64,000 nt of DNA from Methylocystis sp. SC2 (GCF_000304315.1 NC_018485.1:3194501-3258500), one strand, 5' to 3'. Shown: positions 50,621 through 60,585, counted from the first letter of the stretch. Made by a program: numbers and translations. Notes: a model not told the origin generated them from the sequence alone.

Positions 50621-50676
50621 CCAAGCCCCTCACCTTACCTCTCCCCGCGAGACGAGAGGTAAGGTGAGGGGCTTGG
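50621..50676. terminator. Bidirectional terminator-like hairpin between uvrA and clpA
   Basis: Perfect 23-base stem, left arm starting CCAAGCCCCTCACC (50621-50643) and right arm ending GGTGAGGGGCTTGG (50654-50676), with loop CCCGCGAGAC. It lies 4 bases after the uvrA stop and 39 before the clpA stop. A T-rich stretch (GATTTTCC) follows on the plus side. Similar CCCTCACC-type palindromes are common repeats, so it may be both. Confidence 0.75.
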
Positions 50677-50714
50677 CGATTTTCCGAAAAAACATCGCGC
50701 TTTGAGATGCGATG

Positions 50715-53150
50715 TCAGCTCTTCAACGGCGCCGGACGTTCGTCGCGTTCTGTATCCGCAGCGCGAATTGCGTCATCTCCCGACGCGGCTTCCTCCGCCG
50801 CGCGCTTCTTGCCGGCCTCGAAGATGTCGCGCTCGGGCCGCGGCAACACCGGACCCTCCGGGAAGACGAAGCCCAGCGACTTCGCGCCGCTGTCGTCGCC
50901 GACGACGACGACGCGCACGGCGCCGCCATTCTTGAGGCGGCCGAACAGCACCTCGTCGGCGAGCGGCGTCTTGATGTGCTGGTGAATGACCCGCGACATC
51001 GGCCGCGCGCCCATCGATTCGTCATAGCCATGCTCGACGAGCCAGCTGCGCGCTTCGTCGGTGAGCTCGATCGTGACATTGCGGTCGGCAAGCTGCGCTT
51101 CGAGCTGCATGATGAATTTGTCGACGACGCGCTTGATGACGTCGACCGGCAGATGACCGAAAGGCACGATGGCGTCGAGGCGGTTGCGGAACTCCGGCGC
51201 GAAGAGCCGGTTGATCGCTTCGCTGTCGTCGAGATCGCGGCGCGTGCGGGTAAAGCCGATCGGCGTGCGGGCGAGATCCTGCGCGCCCGCATTCGTCGTC
51301 ATGATGAGGATGACGTTGCGGAAGTCGATGGTCTTGCCGTTATGGTCGGTCAGCTTCCCGTGGTCCATCACCTGCAGCAGGATGTTGTAGAGATCGGGAT
51401 GCGCCTTCTCGATCTCGTCGAGCAGCAGCACGCAATGCGGATGCTGGTCGATGGCGTCGGTCAGCAGTCCGCCCTGATCGAAGCCGACATAGCCGGGAGG
51501 CGCGCCGATCAGCCGGCTCACGGTATGGCGCTCCATATATTCCGACATGTCGAAGCGCACGAGCTCGATGCCGAGCGATGTCGCGAGCTGGCGCGCGGCT
51601 TCCGTCTTGCCGACGCCGGTCGGTCCGGAGAAGAGATAGCAGCCGATCGGCTTCTCCTGATCGCGCAGACCGGCCCGCGCGAGCTTGATCGCCGAGGTCA
51701 GCGCCGAGATCGCCTTGTCCTGACCGTAGACGACGCGCCGCAGCGTCTCATCGAGATGCGCGAGAACTTCGGCGTCGTCCTTGGAGACGGTCTTCGGCGG
51801 CACGCGCGCCATGGTGGCGATCGTCGTTTCGATCTCCTTCAGTCCGATGGTCTTTTTGCGCTTGTTTTCCGCGACCAGCATCTGCGCCGCGCCGGTTTCG
51901 TCGATCACGTCGATCGCCTTGTCCGGCAGCTTGCGGTCATGAATGTAACGCGCCGAGAGCTCCACCGCCGCCTTCAGCGCGTCGTTGGTGTAGCGGATCT
52001 TGTGGAACTCCTCGAAATAAGGCTTGAGCCCCTTCACGATCTCTATCGCGTCGGGGATCGAGGGTTCGTTGACGTCGATCTTCTGGAAGCGGCGAACGAG
52101 CGCGCGGTCCTTCTCGAAATACTGCCGGTATTCCTTATAGGTCGTCGAGCCGATGCAGCGCAGAACGCCCTGCGCCAGCGCGGGTTTCAGAAGATTCGAG
52201 GCGTCCATCGCGCCGCCCGAGGTGGCGCCCGCGCCAATCACCGTATGGATCTCGTCGATAAAGAGGATCGCGTTCTTGTGGTTCTCGATTTCCTTCACGA
52301 CCTGCTTGAGGCGTTCTTCGAAATCGCCGCGATAGCGCGTGCCGGCGAGCAGCGCGCCCATGTCGAGCGCGAACACCGTCGCCCCGGCGAGAACCTCCGG
52401 CACCTCATTGGAGACGATCTTGCGCGCGAGGCCTTCGGCGATCGCCGTCTTGCCGACGCCGGGATCGCCGACGAGCAGGGGATTGTTCTTTTGCCGGCGG
52501 CACAGAACCTGAATCGTGCGCAGCACTTCCGGCTCGCGGCCGATCAGCGGGTCGATGCGGCCGTCGCGCGCCTTCCTGTTGAGATTGACGCAATAGGCCT
52601 CGAGCGCGCCTTCCTTCTTGCGGCTCTCGCCGTCGCGCCCCTCGCGGCCTTCGCTGCGCTCGCCGTCTTCCTCGACGCCGCGCGGACTCCGGCTGGCGTC
52701 CGAAAGCCCGGGACGCTTGGCGATGCCATGGCTGATGAAATTGACGGCGTCATAGCGCGTCATGTCCTGCTCCTGCAGGAAATAGACGGCGTGGCTTTCG
52801 CGCTCGGCGAACAGCGCGACGAGAACATTGGCGCCGCTGACGTCTTCGCGGCCGGACGATTGGACGCTGATGATCGCCCGCTGCACGACCCGCTGAAACC
52901 CGGCGGTGGGCTTGCATTCATCCGCGTCTTCATTGACGAGGTTGTCGAGCTCGCGATCGATGTAGTCGCGCAAATTCTTGGTCAGGACGTCGAGATCCAC
53001 GGAACAGGCGCGGAGCACCGCCGACGCGTCGACGTCCTCGACGAGACTCAGCAGGAGGTGCTCGAGCGTCGCATATTCATGGCGCCGTTCGCGGGCGGAC
53101 GCGAGCGCACGGTCGAGAGTCTGCTTGAGATTGCGCGAGAAGGTCGGCAT
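50715..53150 (-). CDS. clpA: ATP-dependent Clp protease ATP-binding subunit ClpA
   Basis: AAA+ unfoldase that feeds ClpP. 811 residues: Clp_N double repeat (about 1-150), D1 Walker [16 protein letters not shown] near 223, D2 Walker [16 protein letters not shown] near 505, and a TPIGF loop near 626 of the kind that docks ClpP. A charged Arg/Glu-rich linker (about 150-180, [20 protein letters not shown]) follows the N-domain. Ten bases downstream of clpS on the same strand. Confidence 0.96.
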   Translation of the reverse strand: MPTFSRNLKQTLDRALASARERRHEYATLEHLLLSLVEDVDASAVLRACSVDLDVLTKNLRDYIDRELDNLVNEDADECKPTAGFQRVVQRAIISVQSSGREDVSGANVLVALFAERESHAVYFLQEQDMTRYDAVNFISHGIAKRPGLSDASRSPRGVEEDGERSEGREGRDGESRKKEGALEAYCVNLNRKARDGRIDPLIGREPEVLRTIQVLCRRQKNNPLLVGDPGVGKTAIAEGLARKIVSNEVPEVLAGATVFALDMGALLAGTRYRGDFEERLKQVVKEIENHKNAILFIDEIHTVIGAGATSGGAMDASNLLKPALAQGVLRCIGSTTYKEYRQYFEKDRALVRRFQKIDVNEPSIPDAIEIVKGLKPYFEEFHKIRYTNDALKAAVELSARYIHDRKLPDKAIDVIDETGAAQMLVAENKRKKTIGLKEIETTIATMARVPPKTVSKDDAEVLAHLDETLRRVVYGQDKAISALTSAIKLARAGLRDQEKPIGCYLFSGPTGVGKTEAARQLATSLGIELVRFDMSEYMERHTVSRLIGAPPGYVGFDQGGLLTDAIDQHPHCVLLLDEIEKAHPDLYNILLQVMDHGKLTDHNGKTIDFRNVILIMTTNAGAQDLARTPIGFTRTRRDLDDSEAINRLFAPEFRNRLDAIVPFGHLPVDVIKRVVDKFIMQLEAQLADRNVTIELTDEARSWLVEHGYDESMGARPMSRVIHQHIKTPLADEVLFGRLKNGGAVRVVVVGDDSGAKSLGFVFPEGPVLPRPERDIFEAGKKRAAEEAASGDDAIRAADTERDERPAPLKS

Positions 53151-53159
53151 GCGCTCGTC

Positions 53160-53519
53160 CTATTTCTTTTCCATGATGCATTGCAGAGGATGCTGATGCT
53201 TCCTTGCAAAATCCATGACCTGGGTGACTTTGGTCTCAGCGACCTCGTAGGTGTAGACGCCGCATTCGCCGACGCCGTGATTGTGGACGTGGAGCATGAT
53301 GCGCGTGGCCTCCTCCACCGACTTGTTGAAATATTTGCGCAGCACGATCACCACGAACTCCTGGGTCGTGTAGTCGTCATTCAACAAAAGCACCCGGTAC
53401 ATATTGGGCTTGCGCGTCTGAGGACGCGTTCGCGTGACGAGCGCGGTTCCGGCCCCGGGGCCGACGTCGCCTCCCCCCTTGCGCGGCTCCTTGGCCGCTC
53501 GCGGCGTCTTGGCCGCCAT
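53160..53519 (-). CDS. clpS: ATP-dependent Clp protease adaptor ClpS
   Basis: N-end-rule adaptor that delivers substrates to ClpA. About 119 residues: a disordered Lys/Arg/Gly tail (about 1-35), then [21 protein letters not shown] and [21 protein letters not shown], the conserved substrate-pocket core. ATG 53519 is taken; a GTG at 53546 with AAAGG upstream would add nine residues. Operon clpS-clpA. Confidence 0.95.
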   Translation of the reverse strand: MAAKTPRAAKEPRKGGGDVGPGAGTALVTRTRPQTRKPNMYRVLLLNDDYTTQEFVVIVLRKYFNKSVEEATRIMLHVHNHGVGECGVYTYEVAETKVTQVMDFARKHQHPLQCIMEKK

Positions 53520-53784
53520 CGCTAGCGTTAAATCCTCCGCCGCCACGTCTTCACCCTTTCGATCCTTTTCATGTAGGTCGGCACAGTGGTTCTTTTAGGG
53601 TCGCCTCGCAGAATCTGGGCCATTTCCACGGTGAGGGAAATCAAGAACATCGCTAGTTTTGAGCTTTCCCTCCGGCTTGGCAAGGGGTCGCGCGACGCGC
53701 TCGGCGAGTTTTGTCGAAAGCCGCATCAATAAAAAATTTACCCACGCAAGATTAGCGTCACACCGCTAACCTTCAGGCATTCAA

Positions 53785-54141
53785 GTGCGTCGACCCGTCG
53801 AGCATCGTCGTTCAAGCCACCCCCGCGCCGGCCTTCCGGCCGGCGTCTGGAGTCTCGCGGCGTTGTCAATCGCCGCTTGTTTGTGCAGCGTGCTCGGCGC
53901 CAAGCTGCTCTCGAATATGTTTGAGCCTCCCGAAGCGCTGGCGCCCGTCGGCCTCTCCCAGGGCGCGGAAGCCGATCTGCGCCGCCTTGCCAGGGCGGCG
54001 CCGCAATCCGAGGCGCCGGCGTCGCCAGAACAGCGCGCGGCCGACGTCGACCGCTTGCCGACAGGCAAGATCCCGGACAGGCGCAATGGGCGGAAGGCGC
54101 TGACGCCTTGCGGCGAAGCTGGCGAAATCGCCGATCATTAG
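53785..54141 (+). CDS. Small membrane-anchored protein of unknown function
   Basis: 118 residues from GTG 53785: Arg-rich start, one hydrophobic helix (about 20-42) and an Ala/Pro/Arg-rich tail. No family recognised. Coding is supported only by an open frame and the plausible membrane helix, so it could be spurious. AT-rich DNA at 53720-53765 may hold its promoter. Confidence 0.4.
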   Translation: MRRPVEHRRSSHPRAGLPAGVWSLAALSIAACLCSVLGAKLLSNMFEPPEALAPVGLSQGAEADLRRLARAAPQSEAPASPEQRAADVDRLPTGKIPDRRNGRKALTPCGEAGEIADH

Positions 54142-54190
54142 TTTTTTTGCGACCAGCCCTCGTGTGCGCGGCGCGATGCGCATATATTTA

Positions 54191-54219
54191 TTGACAATCT
54201 GGCAATTGCCCTTAAAGCA
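54191..54219 (+). promoter_or_regulatory. Possible promoter upstream of the DEAD-box helicase
   Basis: Consensus TTGACA (54191-54196) with AAAGCA 17 bases on (54214-54219). The -35 is perfect, the -10 is poor. A start here would give a leader of about 150 bases, a length seen for cold-regulated helicase mRNAs. Confidence 0.35.
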
Positions 54220-54380
54220 TTCCCGTGGCTATCGCCCGCGCTTCTTTGCGGCGGACCGTCGGCGGGCCAGATAGCCGGTGCGGCGACAACGGCGACTTCT
54301 CTCAACATCCCCGCGCGCTTCTTTACGGCTAGCGCGCAAGCGGAATTTCCGCACATGCGAGCCGTAATTCAGGATAATTA

Positions 54381-55925
54381 ATGACATTCGAAGAACTGGG
54401 CCTTTCCCAAAAGGTTCTCGCAGCCGTCCAAACGTCCGGCTATACGACGCCCACGCCAATTCAGGCGCAGGCCATTCCACCCGCCTTGCAGGGGCGCGAC
54501 ATTCTCGGCATCGCCCAAACGGGCACCGGCAAGACAGCCGCCTTCACCCTGCCGATGCTGAGCCGTCTCGAAAGCGGCCGCGCCCGCGCCAGAATGCCCC
54601 GAACGCTAATTCTGGAGCCGACGCGCGAACTTGCCGCGCAAGTCGAAGCAAGCTTCGCCAAATACGGCAAGAACCATCGTCTCAACGTCGCGCTGCTGAT
54701 CGGCGGCGTCGCCTTCGGCGAGCAGGAAACCAAAATCATGCGCGGGGCCGACGTGCTGATCGCCACGCCGGGCCGCCTGCTCGACTTCTTCGATCGCGGC
54801 AAGCTGCTGCTCACCGGGATCGAAATTCTCGTCATCGACGAGGCGGACCGTATGCTCGACATGGGTTTCATTCCCGACATCGAGCGCGTCTGCAAGCTGG
54901 TGCCGTTCACGCGGCAGACGCTCTTCTTCTCCGCGACGATGCCGCCTGAAATCACGCGGCTCACGGAAGCCTTTCTGCATAATCCGATCCGTTGTGAAGT
55001 CTCGCGCGCCGCGACGACGGCGACCACGATCAGGCAGGCTCTCGTCGCTTCGCGGGGCCACGCCGACAAGCGCGAGACGTTGCGCACGCTCATTCGCGAG
55101 GCCGAAAACTTCAAAAACGCGATCATCTTCTGCAACCGCAAGCGCGACGTCGCTACCCTTCATCGCTCGCTCGTCAAGCACGGCTTTTCCGCCGGCGCCC
55201 TGCACGGCGACATGGATCAGCTGGCGCGGATGGCCTCGCTCGACGCTTTCAAGACTGGCGATGTGTCGCTGATCGTGTGTTCGGATGTGGCGGCCCGCGG
55301 CCTCGACATTCCGGACGTGAGCCATGTGCTCAACTTCGACGTCCCGACGCACAGCGAAGATTACGTGCACCGGATCGGCCGCACCGGCCGCGCCGGCCGG
55401 TCGGGCGTGGCGATCACGCTCGTCACCGAAGACGACATGAAATATATCGACCAGATCCAGAGCCTCATCGGCAAGGCGATCGACTGGGAGGGACCGGGCT
55501 TCGACGCCTTGCCGCCGCCCATGGAGACGAGCCGCCCGCAGGAGCGCCGCGGCGAGCGCGCCGAACGCGGGCCGCGCCGGGAGCGCGGCCGCCGGCCGGC
55601 CGCCGCAGATCGCGAAGCGCCCGTCAGCCGCCGAACGACAGCCGCCGCCGCCGAGCGCGAGGCGCCCGTCCACCGCCGGCCGACGACCGCCGCCCCCGAA
55701 CGCGAGGCGCCCGTGAGCATCGGCCGGTCGCGCGGCGGCCGCGTCAAGGCCGACGGAGAAGGCGTACGGCCCCCGGCCTATGGGGCGCCGGCCGCAGAGC
55801 GCCGTGAGCGCCGCCCGCGCCATCATGAAGAGGATGGGCCGCCCGTCATCGGGCTGGGCGACCACGTGCCGTCCTTCCTGCTGCGCCCGGTGGCGCTGAG
55901 GCCGGCCAAGGTCGGCGAAGAATAG
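54381..55925 (+). CDS. DEAD-box ATP-dependent RNA helicase with repeat-bearing tail
   Basis: 514 residues. Q motif near residues 20-28 (TPTPIQAQA), motif I AQTGTGKT (about 48-55), DEAD box VIDEADRML (about 152-160), SAT (about 184), and motif VI HRIGRTGRAGR (about 333-343). The RhlE-like core ends near 375. The tail is Arg/Pro-rich and contains about three tandem 15-residue units of the form REAPVSRRTTAAAAE, encoded by roughly 45-base DNA repeats (55600-55725). Tail ends HVPSFLLRPV. Likely works in RNA remodelling or ribosome assembly. Confidence 0.93.
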   Translation: MTFEELGLSQKVLAAVQTSGYTTPTPIQAQAIPPALQGRDILGIAQTGTGKTAAFTLPMLSRLESGRARARMPRTLILEPTRELAAQVEASFAKYGKNHRLNVALLIGGVAFGEQETKIMRGADVLIATPGRLLDFFDRGKLLLTGIEILVIDEADRMLDMGFIPDIERVCKLVPFTRQTLFFSATMPPEITRLTEAFLHNPIRCEVSRAATTATTIRQALVASRGHADKRETLRTLIREAENFKNAIIFCNRKRDVATLHRSLVKHGFSAGALHGDMDQLARMASLDAFKTGDVSLIVCSDVAARGLDIPDVSHVLNFDVPTHSEDYVHRIGRTGRAGRSGVAITLVTEDDMKYIDQIQSLIGKAIDWEGPGFDALPPPMETSRPQERRGERAERGPRRERGRRPAAADREAPVSRRTTAAAAEREAPVHRRPTTAAPEREAPVSIGRSRGGRVKADGEGVRPPAYGAPAAERRERRPRHHEEDGPPVIGLGDHVPSFLLRPVALRPAKVGEE

Positions 55926-55975
55926 GTTTTTCCAGCGAGGCTCGCCCGATCAGGCAAGCCGGCGCCGCAGCGGAC

Positions 55976-56410
55976 TCATCCTGCGAACGGCGCCATCGCG
56001 GCGCGAATTTTCTCCGCCTGTTCCGCGAGCTTCGCGTCGTCCGCCATGGTCCCCGGAGGGCGCAAGGCGACGCCGTCCCAACGCGGCAGCAGATGGAAGT
56101 GCAGGTGATAAATCACCTGTCCGCCGGCGCTTTCGTTGAATTGATGCAGCGTCAGGCCGTCGGCGGCGAACGCCTTTTCGATCGCCTTCGCGACATGCTG
56201 CACGCGCTTCATCAATTCGCCGAGGGTTTCCGGCGAGACGTCGAGGAGTCCGCGCGCGCCTTCCTTCGGAATGACCAGAACATGGCCCTCGGCGCGCGGC
56301 ATGATGTCCATAAACGCGAGGGAGACGTCATCCTCATAGACCTTATGCGCAGGGATTTCTCCGCGCAGAATCTTGCCGAAGATGTTATTGGGGTCATAGG
56401 CGACGGCCAT
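55976..56410 (-). CDS. HIT-family nucleotide-binding protein
   Basis: 144 residues. The histidine triad is HLHFHLLPR (about 102-110), preceded by LHQFNESAGGQVIYH, the pattern of the Hint/HinT branch, which hydrolyses purine nucleoside phosphoramidates. N-terminal IFGKILRGEIPAHKVYEDD is typical. Soluble, single gene, convergent with the helicase. Confidence 0.92.
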   Translation of the reverse strand: MAVAYDPNNIFGKILRGEIPAHKVYEDDVSLAFMDIMPRAEGHVLVIPKEGARGLLDVSPETLGELMKRVQHVAKAIEKAFAADGLTLHQFNESAGGQVIYHLHFHLLPRWDGVALRPPGTMADDAKLAEQAEKIRAAMAPFAG

Positions 56411-56577
56411 GAGCTGTTCCCTTCGAGCGCTTGCTCCTTAAAATCATTTGGCCGTTCTGACGGGCGCTTGCGTCTCGAGGGACGTCGCTCATGGCGCGAA
56501 CAAAGCGTCGCCTGGCGGCGACAGTCTCGTTCCCGCTGAAGAAGGCCGGCAAGGAAAGCAATTGCGCTTGAGGCCTG

Positions 56578-57441
56578 TCAATCCCCAAAGGCGAAGGCGC
56601 GGATATTGGTGAGGCGAAAATCGCTCGCAGGATAAACGCCGAGAATCTCCACTTCCTTTGAGAAGAACTGCAGTTCTTCCAGCGCGCGCGCCATCGCCGG
56701 CTGCTCGGGATGGCCGTCGGCGTCGGCGAGAAAGCGCGTCGCGGCGAATTCTCCGTCAACCATGTAGCTTTCGAGCTTGGTCATGTTGACGCCATTCGTG
56801 GCGAAGCCGCCGAGCGCCTTGTAGAGCGCGGCCGGCACGTTGCGCACGCGAAAGATGAAGGTGGTGATCGTCGACCCCGCGCTCGGCGCCGCCCAATGCC
56901 TGGTCTTCGACAGCACGATGAAACGCGTCGTGTTATGCGCCTCGTCCTCGATGTTCTCCGCCAGCACGTCGAGATCGTAGATGTCGGCGGCGAGCCGCGG
57001 CGCGATCGCGGCCTTCGTCGGATCGGCCCATTCGGCGACTTCCCGCGCGGCGCCGGCGGTGTCGCCGGCGGTATGCGCCTCAAGTCCAAATTGGCGGATG
57101 GCGCGGCGGCACTGACCCAGCGCATGGACATGGCTGTAGACGCTTTTGAGCCCCTGCCGCGTCGCGCCCCTGGGCGCCATCAGGTGAAAATGGATCGGCA
57201 GGAAGTGTTCGCCGACGATATGCAGACCCGAATGCGGCAGGAAATGATGAATATCCGCGACGCGTCCGGCGATCGAATTCTCGATGGGGATCATGCCGAG
57301 CGCGGCGCGCTCCTCGGTCACCGATGCGAAGGCGTCCTCGAAGCTTGCGCAAGGGAGCGGCGTCAGATGCGGATAGGCCTGACGGCAGACGAGGTCGGAA
57401 TTCGCGCCGGGCTCTCCCTGATAGGCGATATATTGCGTCAC
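56578..57441 (-). CDS. pheA: Prephenate dehydratase
   Basis: Converts prephenate to phenylpyruvate for phenylalanine synthesis; monofunctional, with no chorismate mutase domain. 287 residues: catalytic domain (about 3-180; YQGEPGANSD, ENSIAGRV, and TTRFIVL containing the catalytic Thr-Arg-Phe) and a C-terminal ACT regulatory domain (about 195-275; GVNMTKLESYMVDGEF) for feedback by phenylalanine. Overlaps kdsB by 4 bases. Confidence 0.95.
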   Translation of the reverse strand: MTQYIAYQGEPGANSDLVCRQAYPHLTPLPCASFEDAFASVTEERAALGMIPIENSIAGRVADIHHFLPHSGLHIVGEHFLPIHFHLMAPRGATRQGLKSVYSHVHALGQCRRAIRQFGLEAHTAGDTAGAAREVAEWADPTKAAIAPRLAADIYDLDVLAENIEDEAHNTTRFIVLSKTRHWAAPSAGSTITTFIFRVRNVPAALYKALGGFATNGVNMTKLESYMVDGEFAATRFLADADGHPEQPAMARALEELQFFSKEVEILGVYPASDFRLTNIRAFAFGD

Positions 57442-58184
57442 ATTGCGTCCTGTTCGCGCGCCGCGGCGCGCAGCGCCTCCAAATCGCGTTCCGTATCCAC
57501 CGATGGGGCGCCCTTGTCCAGCAGCGCGGCGTCGATGCGCATGCCGGCCTCGAGCGCCCGCAACTGCTCGAGGCGCTCACGCAATTCGAGCGGAGAGGGC
57601 GCAAGCGCGACGAATCGTTCCAGCGCGGCGCGGCGAAAGGCGTAAACGCCGATGTGCTTCAATCGCGGCCCCGCGCCATAAGGCGCCGCGGCGCGCGTAA
57701 AGTAAAGCGCGCGAATCCGTCCAGGCGCGAGCGAGGCTCCGACGAGCTTGACGACGTTGGGATCGCCAGCGTCTTCGGCGCGAGCCGGGCAGGCGAGGGT
57801 GCCGATGTCGACGGCTGGATCGTCGAGAAGCGCGAGCGCCGCTGCGAGCGCCCCGTCAGGAAGCAACGGCTGGTCGCCCTGCAGATTGACGGCGGCGCCA
57901 TGGCGGCCTTGCGGGTCGAGCGCCCGCAAGGCTTCGCCGATGCGATCGCTGCCGCAGGGGTGGGCGCCGCGCGTGAGCGCCGCGCGTCCGCCGACCGATT
58001 CGATCGCGCGCGCGATCTCGGGAGAGTCGGTCGCGACCACGACGGGTCCGAGCGCTGCGGCGCATGCGCGCTCCCAGACATGGACGATCATGGGCCGACC
58101 GTCGATGTCGGCGAGCGCCTTGCCGGGCAGGCGCGTCGAGTCTAGGCGCGCCGGAATAATGACGATCGGCGCGAGCGCCCGCAC
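57438..58184 (-). CDS. kdsB: 3-deoxy-manno-octulosonate cytidylyltransferase
   Basis: Activates KDO as CMP-KDO for the lipopolysaccharide inner core. 248 residues: IIPARLDSTRLPGKAL (about 9-24), VATDS near residue 51 and VNLQGDQPLL (about 99-108), the nucleotide- and metal-binding motifs. Upstream of pheA and 4 bases after the small lipoprotein gene, so the three may share a transcript. Confidence 0.95.
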   Translation of the reverse strand: MRALAPIVIIPARLDSTRLPGKALADIDGRPMIVHVWERACAAALGPVVVATDSPEIARAIESVGGRAALTRGAHPCGSDRIGEALRALDPQGRHGAAVNLQGDQPLLPDGALAAALALLDDPAVDIGTLACPARAEDAGDPNVVKLVGASLAPGRIRALYFTRAAAPYGAGPRLKHIGVYAFRRAALERFVALAPSPLELRERLEQLRALEAGMRIDAALLDKGAPSVDTERDLEALRAAAREQDAM

Positions 58185-58188
58185 GGCG

Positions 58189-58602
58189 CTAATAGGCGTT
58201 GCTATCCTCGGCCATCCAGCCCTTTTCGCTCTTCACGAAATGCAGCGTGCCTTCGCTCGTATGCACTTCGGCCTTGGCGAAGGTCCGATTGTCGTCGAGA
58301 CCGAGAAAGGCGCATGTTCCGCGCTCGCGCTCATCGGCGCATTTGGCTTCGAAACCCTCGGGAAATTGAATTTCAGCCTCATACATCAATTCGTAGGCGT
58401 CGACGTTCTCGCGCTTCACTTCGCGGCCCTGCACCTTCTTGAAGGAGACGAGCTTGGCGTCGACGCCGTTCTTCTCCAGAAGATTGCGCAAGACCTTCGC
58501 GCCCGTGGCGTCGCCGGGCATATGTTCGCCGCAGGCGGAAAGCGTTAGGGCGACCGAGACGCCGGCCACAAGCCCAAGAACAAAGCGGAATCCAGATGCC
58601 AT
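58189..58602 (-). CDS. Small lipoprotein of unknown function
   Basis: 137 residues with a lipoprotein signal (lipobox LSAC, Cys about residue 24). The mature part has two further cysteines (KCADERERGTC) that could pair. No family recognised. It lies immediately before kdsB, the place held by cytochrome gene cycM in rhizobial relatives, but it has no CxxCH heme motif. Confidence 0.75.
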   Translation of the reverse strand: MASGFRFVLGLVAGVSVALTLSACGEHMPGDATGAKVLRNLLEKNGVDAKLVSFKKVQGREVKRENVDAYELMYEAEIQFPEGFEAKCADERERGTCAFLGLDDNRTFAKAEVHTSEGTLHFVKSEKGWMAEDSNAY

Positions 58603-59061
58603 CTACTCCTCCAGCGCCACGTTCATCACGGCGCGATGTTATTGGTTACGCTGGTCGTCGAAACGCCCTCGCAACTCCCCATCTGTGAAATTTCATATCA
58701 GATAGTTGCATTTTTGTGCAGCCGGAGTAACGTGACTGCGCCAAATGAGTTGCGCGTCTGGCGGCGTCGAAGGGCCTGTAAGAAGACCTATGGCGTGCGT
58801 AAGCGTTCGATGCGTATTCGGCACAACTTTGAATACCCTGCGGAGTGCTCAGGTCCGCCGCATCTCCTGGGTCCGTGGGGTTGGCCGACTGGCGGTGGTT
58901 GGAGTGGCCTCCTTGAAGCCATCGTCAGTCGGCCGCCTTCCCCAAGGCGGTTTCTTCCCCAGTCAAAAAATTTCGGAGCGTCACTGCGGCGACGCTCCTT
59001 CCGGCTAGTCCAGCGATTGTGACGCACGCCTCGACAAGGCGCGCGCTTTATCTGCGCGCGC
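58603..59061. other. Gene-free region with structured DNA
   Basis: 459 bases between the lipoprotein gene and rpmG. No convincing reading frame. GGCCGACTG near 58881 and CAGTCGGCC near 58925 form a long-range stem, followed by CCGCC-TTCCCCAA-GGCGG and TTTCTTCC near 58931-58958, which resembles a plus-strand terminator. A GCGCGCGC-TTTATCT-GCGCGCGC palindrome (59041-59061) directly follows rpmG and may end its transcript. A small RNA is possible but not shown. Confidence 0.4.
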
Positions 59062-59229
59062 TTACTTGATCTTGGTTTCCTTGAATTCCACGTGCTTGCG
59101 CACGACGGGATCATATTTCTTGAAGACGAGCTTTTCCGTCTTGGTGCGCGCGTTCTTCTTGGTCACGTAGAAATAGCCCGTATCCGCCGTGGACAGGAGC
59201 TTGATCTTGATCATGGCGGACTTGGCCAT
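59062..59229 (-). CDS. rpmG: 50S ribosomal protein L33
   Basis: 55 residues, beginning [20 protein letters not shown] and ending FKETKIK, the standard L33 pattern. It has no cysteines, so it is the zinc-independent (C-minus) form. GGGATGAG precedes the ATG. Confidence 0.95.
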   Translation of the reverse strand: MAKSAMIKIKLLSTADTGYFYVTKKNARTKTEKLVFKKYDPVVRKHVEFKETKIK

Positions 59230-59598
59230 CGCTCATCCCAGTCTATCAGAGAAAAGAAATCGTCCCGGTCGCGGAGAGCGCCGGGAGCGAATTGGCCGGC
59301 AACATACGTGCGGCGCGAACGATGTCAAGAAGGCGCGCCGGGCGGGTCTGCGTCCGGCGCGATTCGCGCCCCGTCAAGAGGATACGGCAAAGAACAGCCA
59401 TAATGTTATTGGTTAATCCACAAGAGAAGCGGCGTGTGGCTGGAGCGACTCCGGCGAATTGCGCGGGAATAGTCAGGCGGGGAGAAATATCTCGTAAGTA
59501 GCTGGCGCTCGCGCGCGCCGTCGAGCGCAGAGCCTGCATGTATCGACGTGAAGAAGTGCTTCCTTCGCCTTCACGCGAACGCGCTTGGAGTGAGTAGT
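59230..59598. other. Intergenic region, no gene seen
   Basis: 369 bases between the divergent rpmG and the following membrane protein. Open frames here have no family match, ribosome site or codon bias. No clear promoter motif is seen. Confidence 0.5.
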
Positions 59599-60585
59599 AT
59601 GAGCGTAACACTCGAAAAGCGGCGCAAAGTCGCGGAGTTGGAGAATTTCGAACGGCGGATACTCCAAGAGAAGCGGCGCCTCTTAAGAGAACTCGAAAGC
59701 TTGGAGAAGCCCTTCCGCCACACGCGCGCGCTGGGCTGGATCAGGGATTTTTCGAGCGGCGTCGCTGGCGAGTGGCGCGCGGTCCAGGGCGCCGCGTCAC
59801 TCAGAGCGCCGATCTGGTTTTATATCGTCGCCGGGACGATCCTGCTGGGAGGCGTCGTCGTCGCGACTCTCGCGCTGCGCGGCGCGCCCGCGCCGCGCGC
59901 GGATGGCGCGACGCTGCGTCAGGTCGAAACGCCGACGACGCCTGTGCGGATCGAGCCGGCGCCCGCGACCGAGGCCGCGCAAGCCGCCGACGTCGCGCCA
60001 TCTTCGGCGTTCGCCCTGAGCGCCCCGCCGGAGTCCATTGCGCCTCCGACGCCGATGATTCCCGACTCCAAGGAGTTGAAAGAACGGCTTCTTGAGGCCC
60101 AGGCCGCGGCGGAGCCCTTGCCTGAGCCGCTGCCGCCGCCCCGAAAAACCGACGTCTCCGCGGCCGCGCCGGCGCTCGGCGCGGCGAGGGTTCCGCCGCC
60201 TGATGCGGCGCCGCCGAATACCGCCTCCGACGACGCGCCGCCGGTCGATGCCGCCGTTACGGCGGAGCCGGAAGACGAGGCGCCGGCGGCGCGGACCGCG
60301 GCGCGCGAAAGCCAGGGCGGGGACGAGCCCGCGAACGAAGGCCGCCGCGCAAAATGCTTCGTCAAGATTGATGGACGCGTTCTCTTCGAGCGTAGCTGCA
60401 TGCTGCGCCAGCCCGGGCGCTCGACGCTGACGCTCAACGCCGGAGCCGACGCCGTCGTTCTGACGCAAGATCATGGACGGACGTGGACGGCGAGCCTCGG
60501 CGGCCGCAGCCTCGGCAAGGTCTATCGGACGGGGGAATGCTGGGGCAGGCGCCGCCAGGTCTTCATCTGCGCGAAGGGCGCCTGA
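59599..60585 (+). CDS. Membrane-anchored protein with coiled coil, Pro-rich linker and Cys-bearing C-terminal domain
   Basis: 328 residues from ATG 59599 (GGAG twelve bases upstream). Four parts: a charged coiled coil (about 5-38), one membrane helix (about 72-93), a long Ala/Pro/Glu-rich stretch (about 95-250), and a compact end domain (about 255-328) with four cysteines (RAKCFVKI, ERSCMLRQ, TGECWGRR, FICAKG). Topology suggests the Cys domain is periplasmic and held away from the membrane by the linker. No family recognised. Followed by a strong terminator. Confidence 0.8.
   Translation: MSVTLEKRRKVAELENFERRILQEKRRLLRELESLEKPFRHTRALGWIRDFSSGVAGEWRAVQGAASLRAPIWFYIVAGTILLGGVVVATLALRGAPAPRADGATLRQVETPTTPVRIEPAPATEAAQAADVAPSSAFALSAPPESIAPPTPMIPDSKELKERLLEAQAAAEPLPEPLPPPRKTDVSAAAPALGAARVPPPDAAPPNTASDDAPPVDAAVTAEPEDEAPAARTAARESQGGDEPANEGRRAKCFVKIDGRVLFERSCMLRQPGRSTLTLNAGADAVVLTQDHGRTWTASLGGRSLGKVYRTGECWGRRRQVFICAKGA

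Noticed and set aside
50712..53525. A 937-residue plus-strand open frame opposite clpA-clpS
   Set aside because: ClpA and ClpS have full motif sets on the minus strand; the plus frame has none.
58636..59022. 128-residue plus-strand frame between the lipoprotein gene and rpmG
   Set aside because: No ribosome site, no family match, Arg/Pro-rich shadow-like composition; the region reads better as non-coding.
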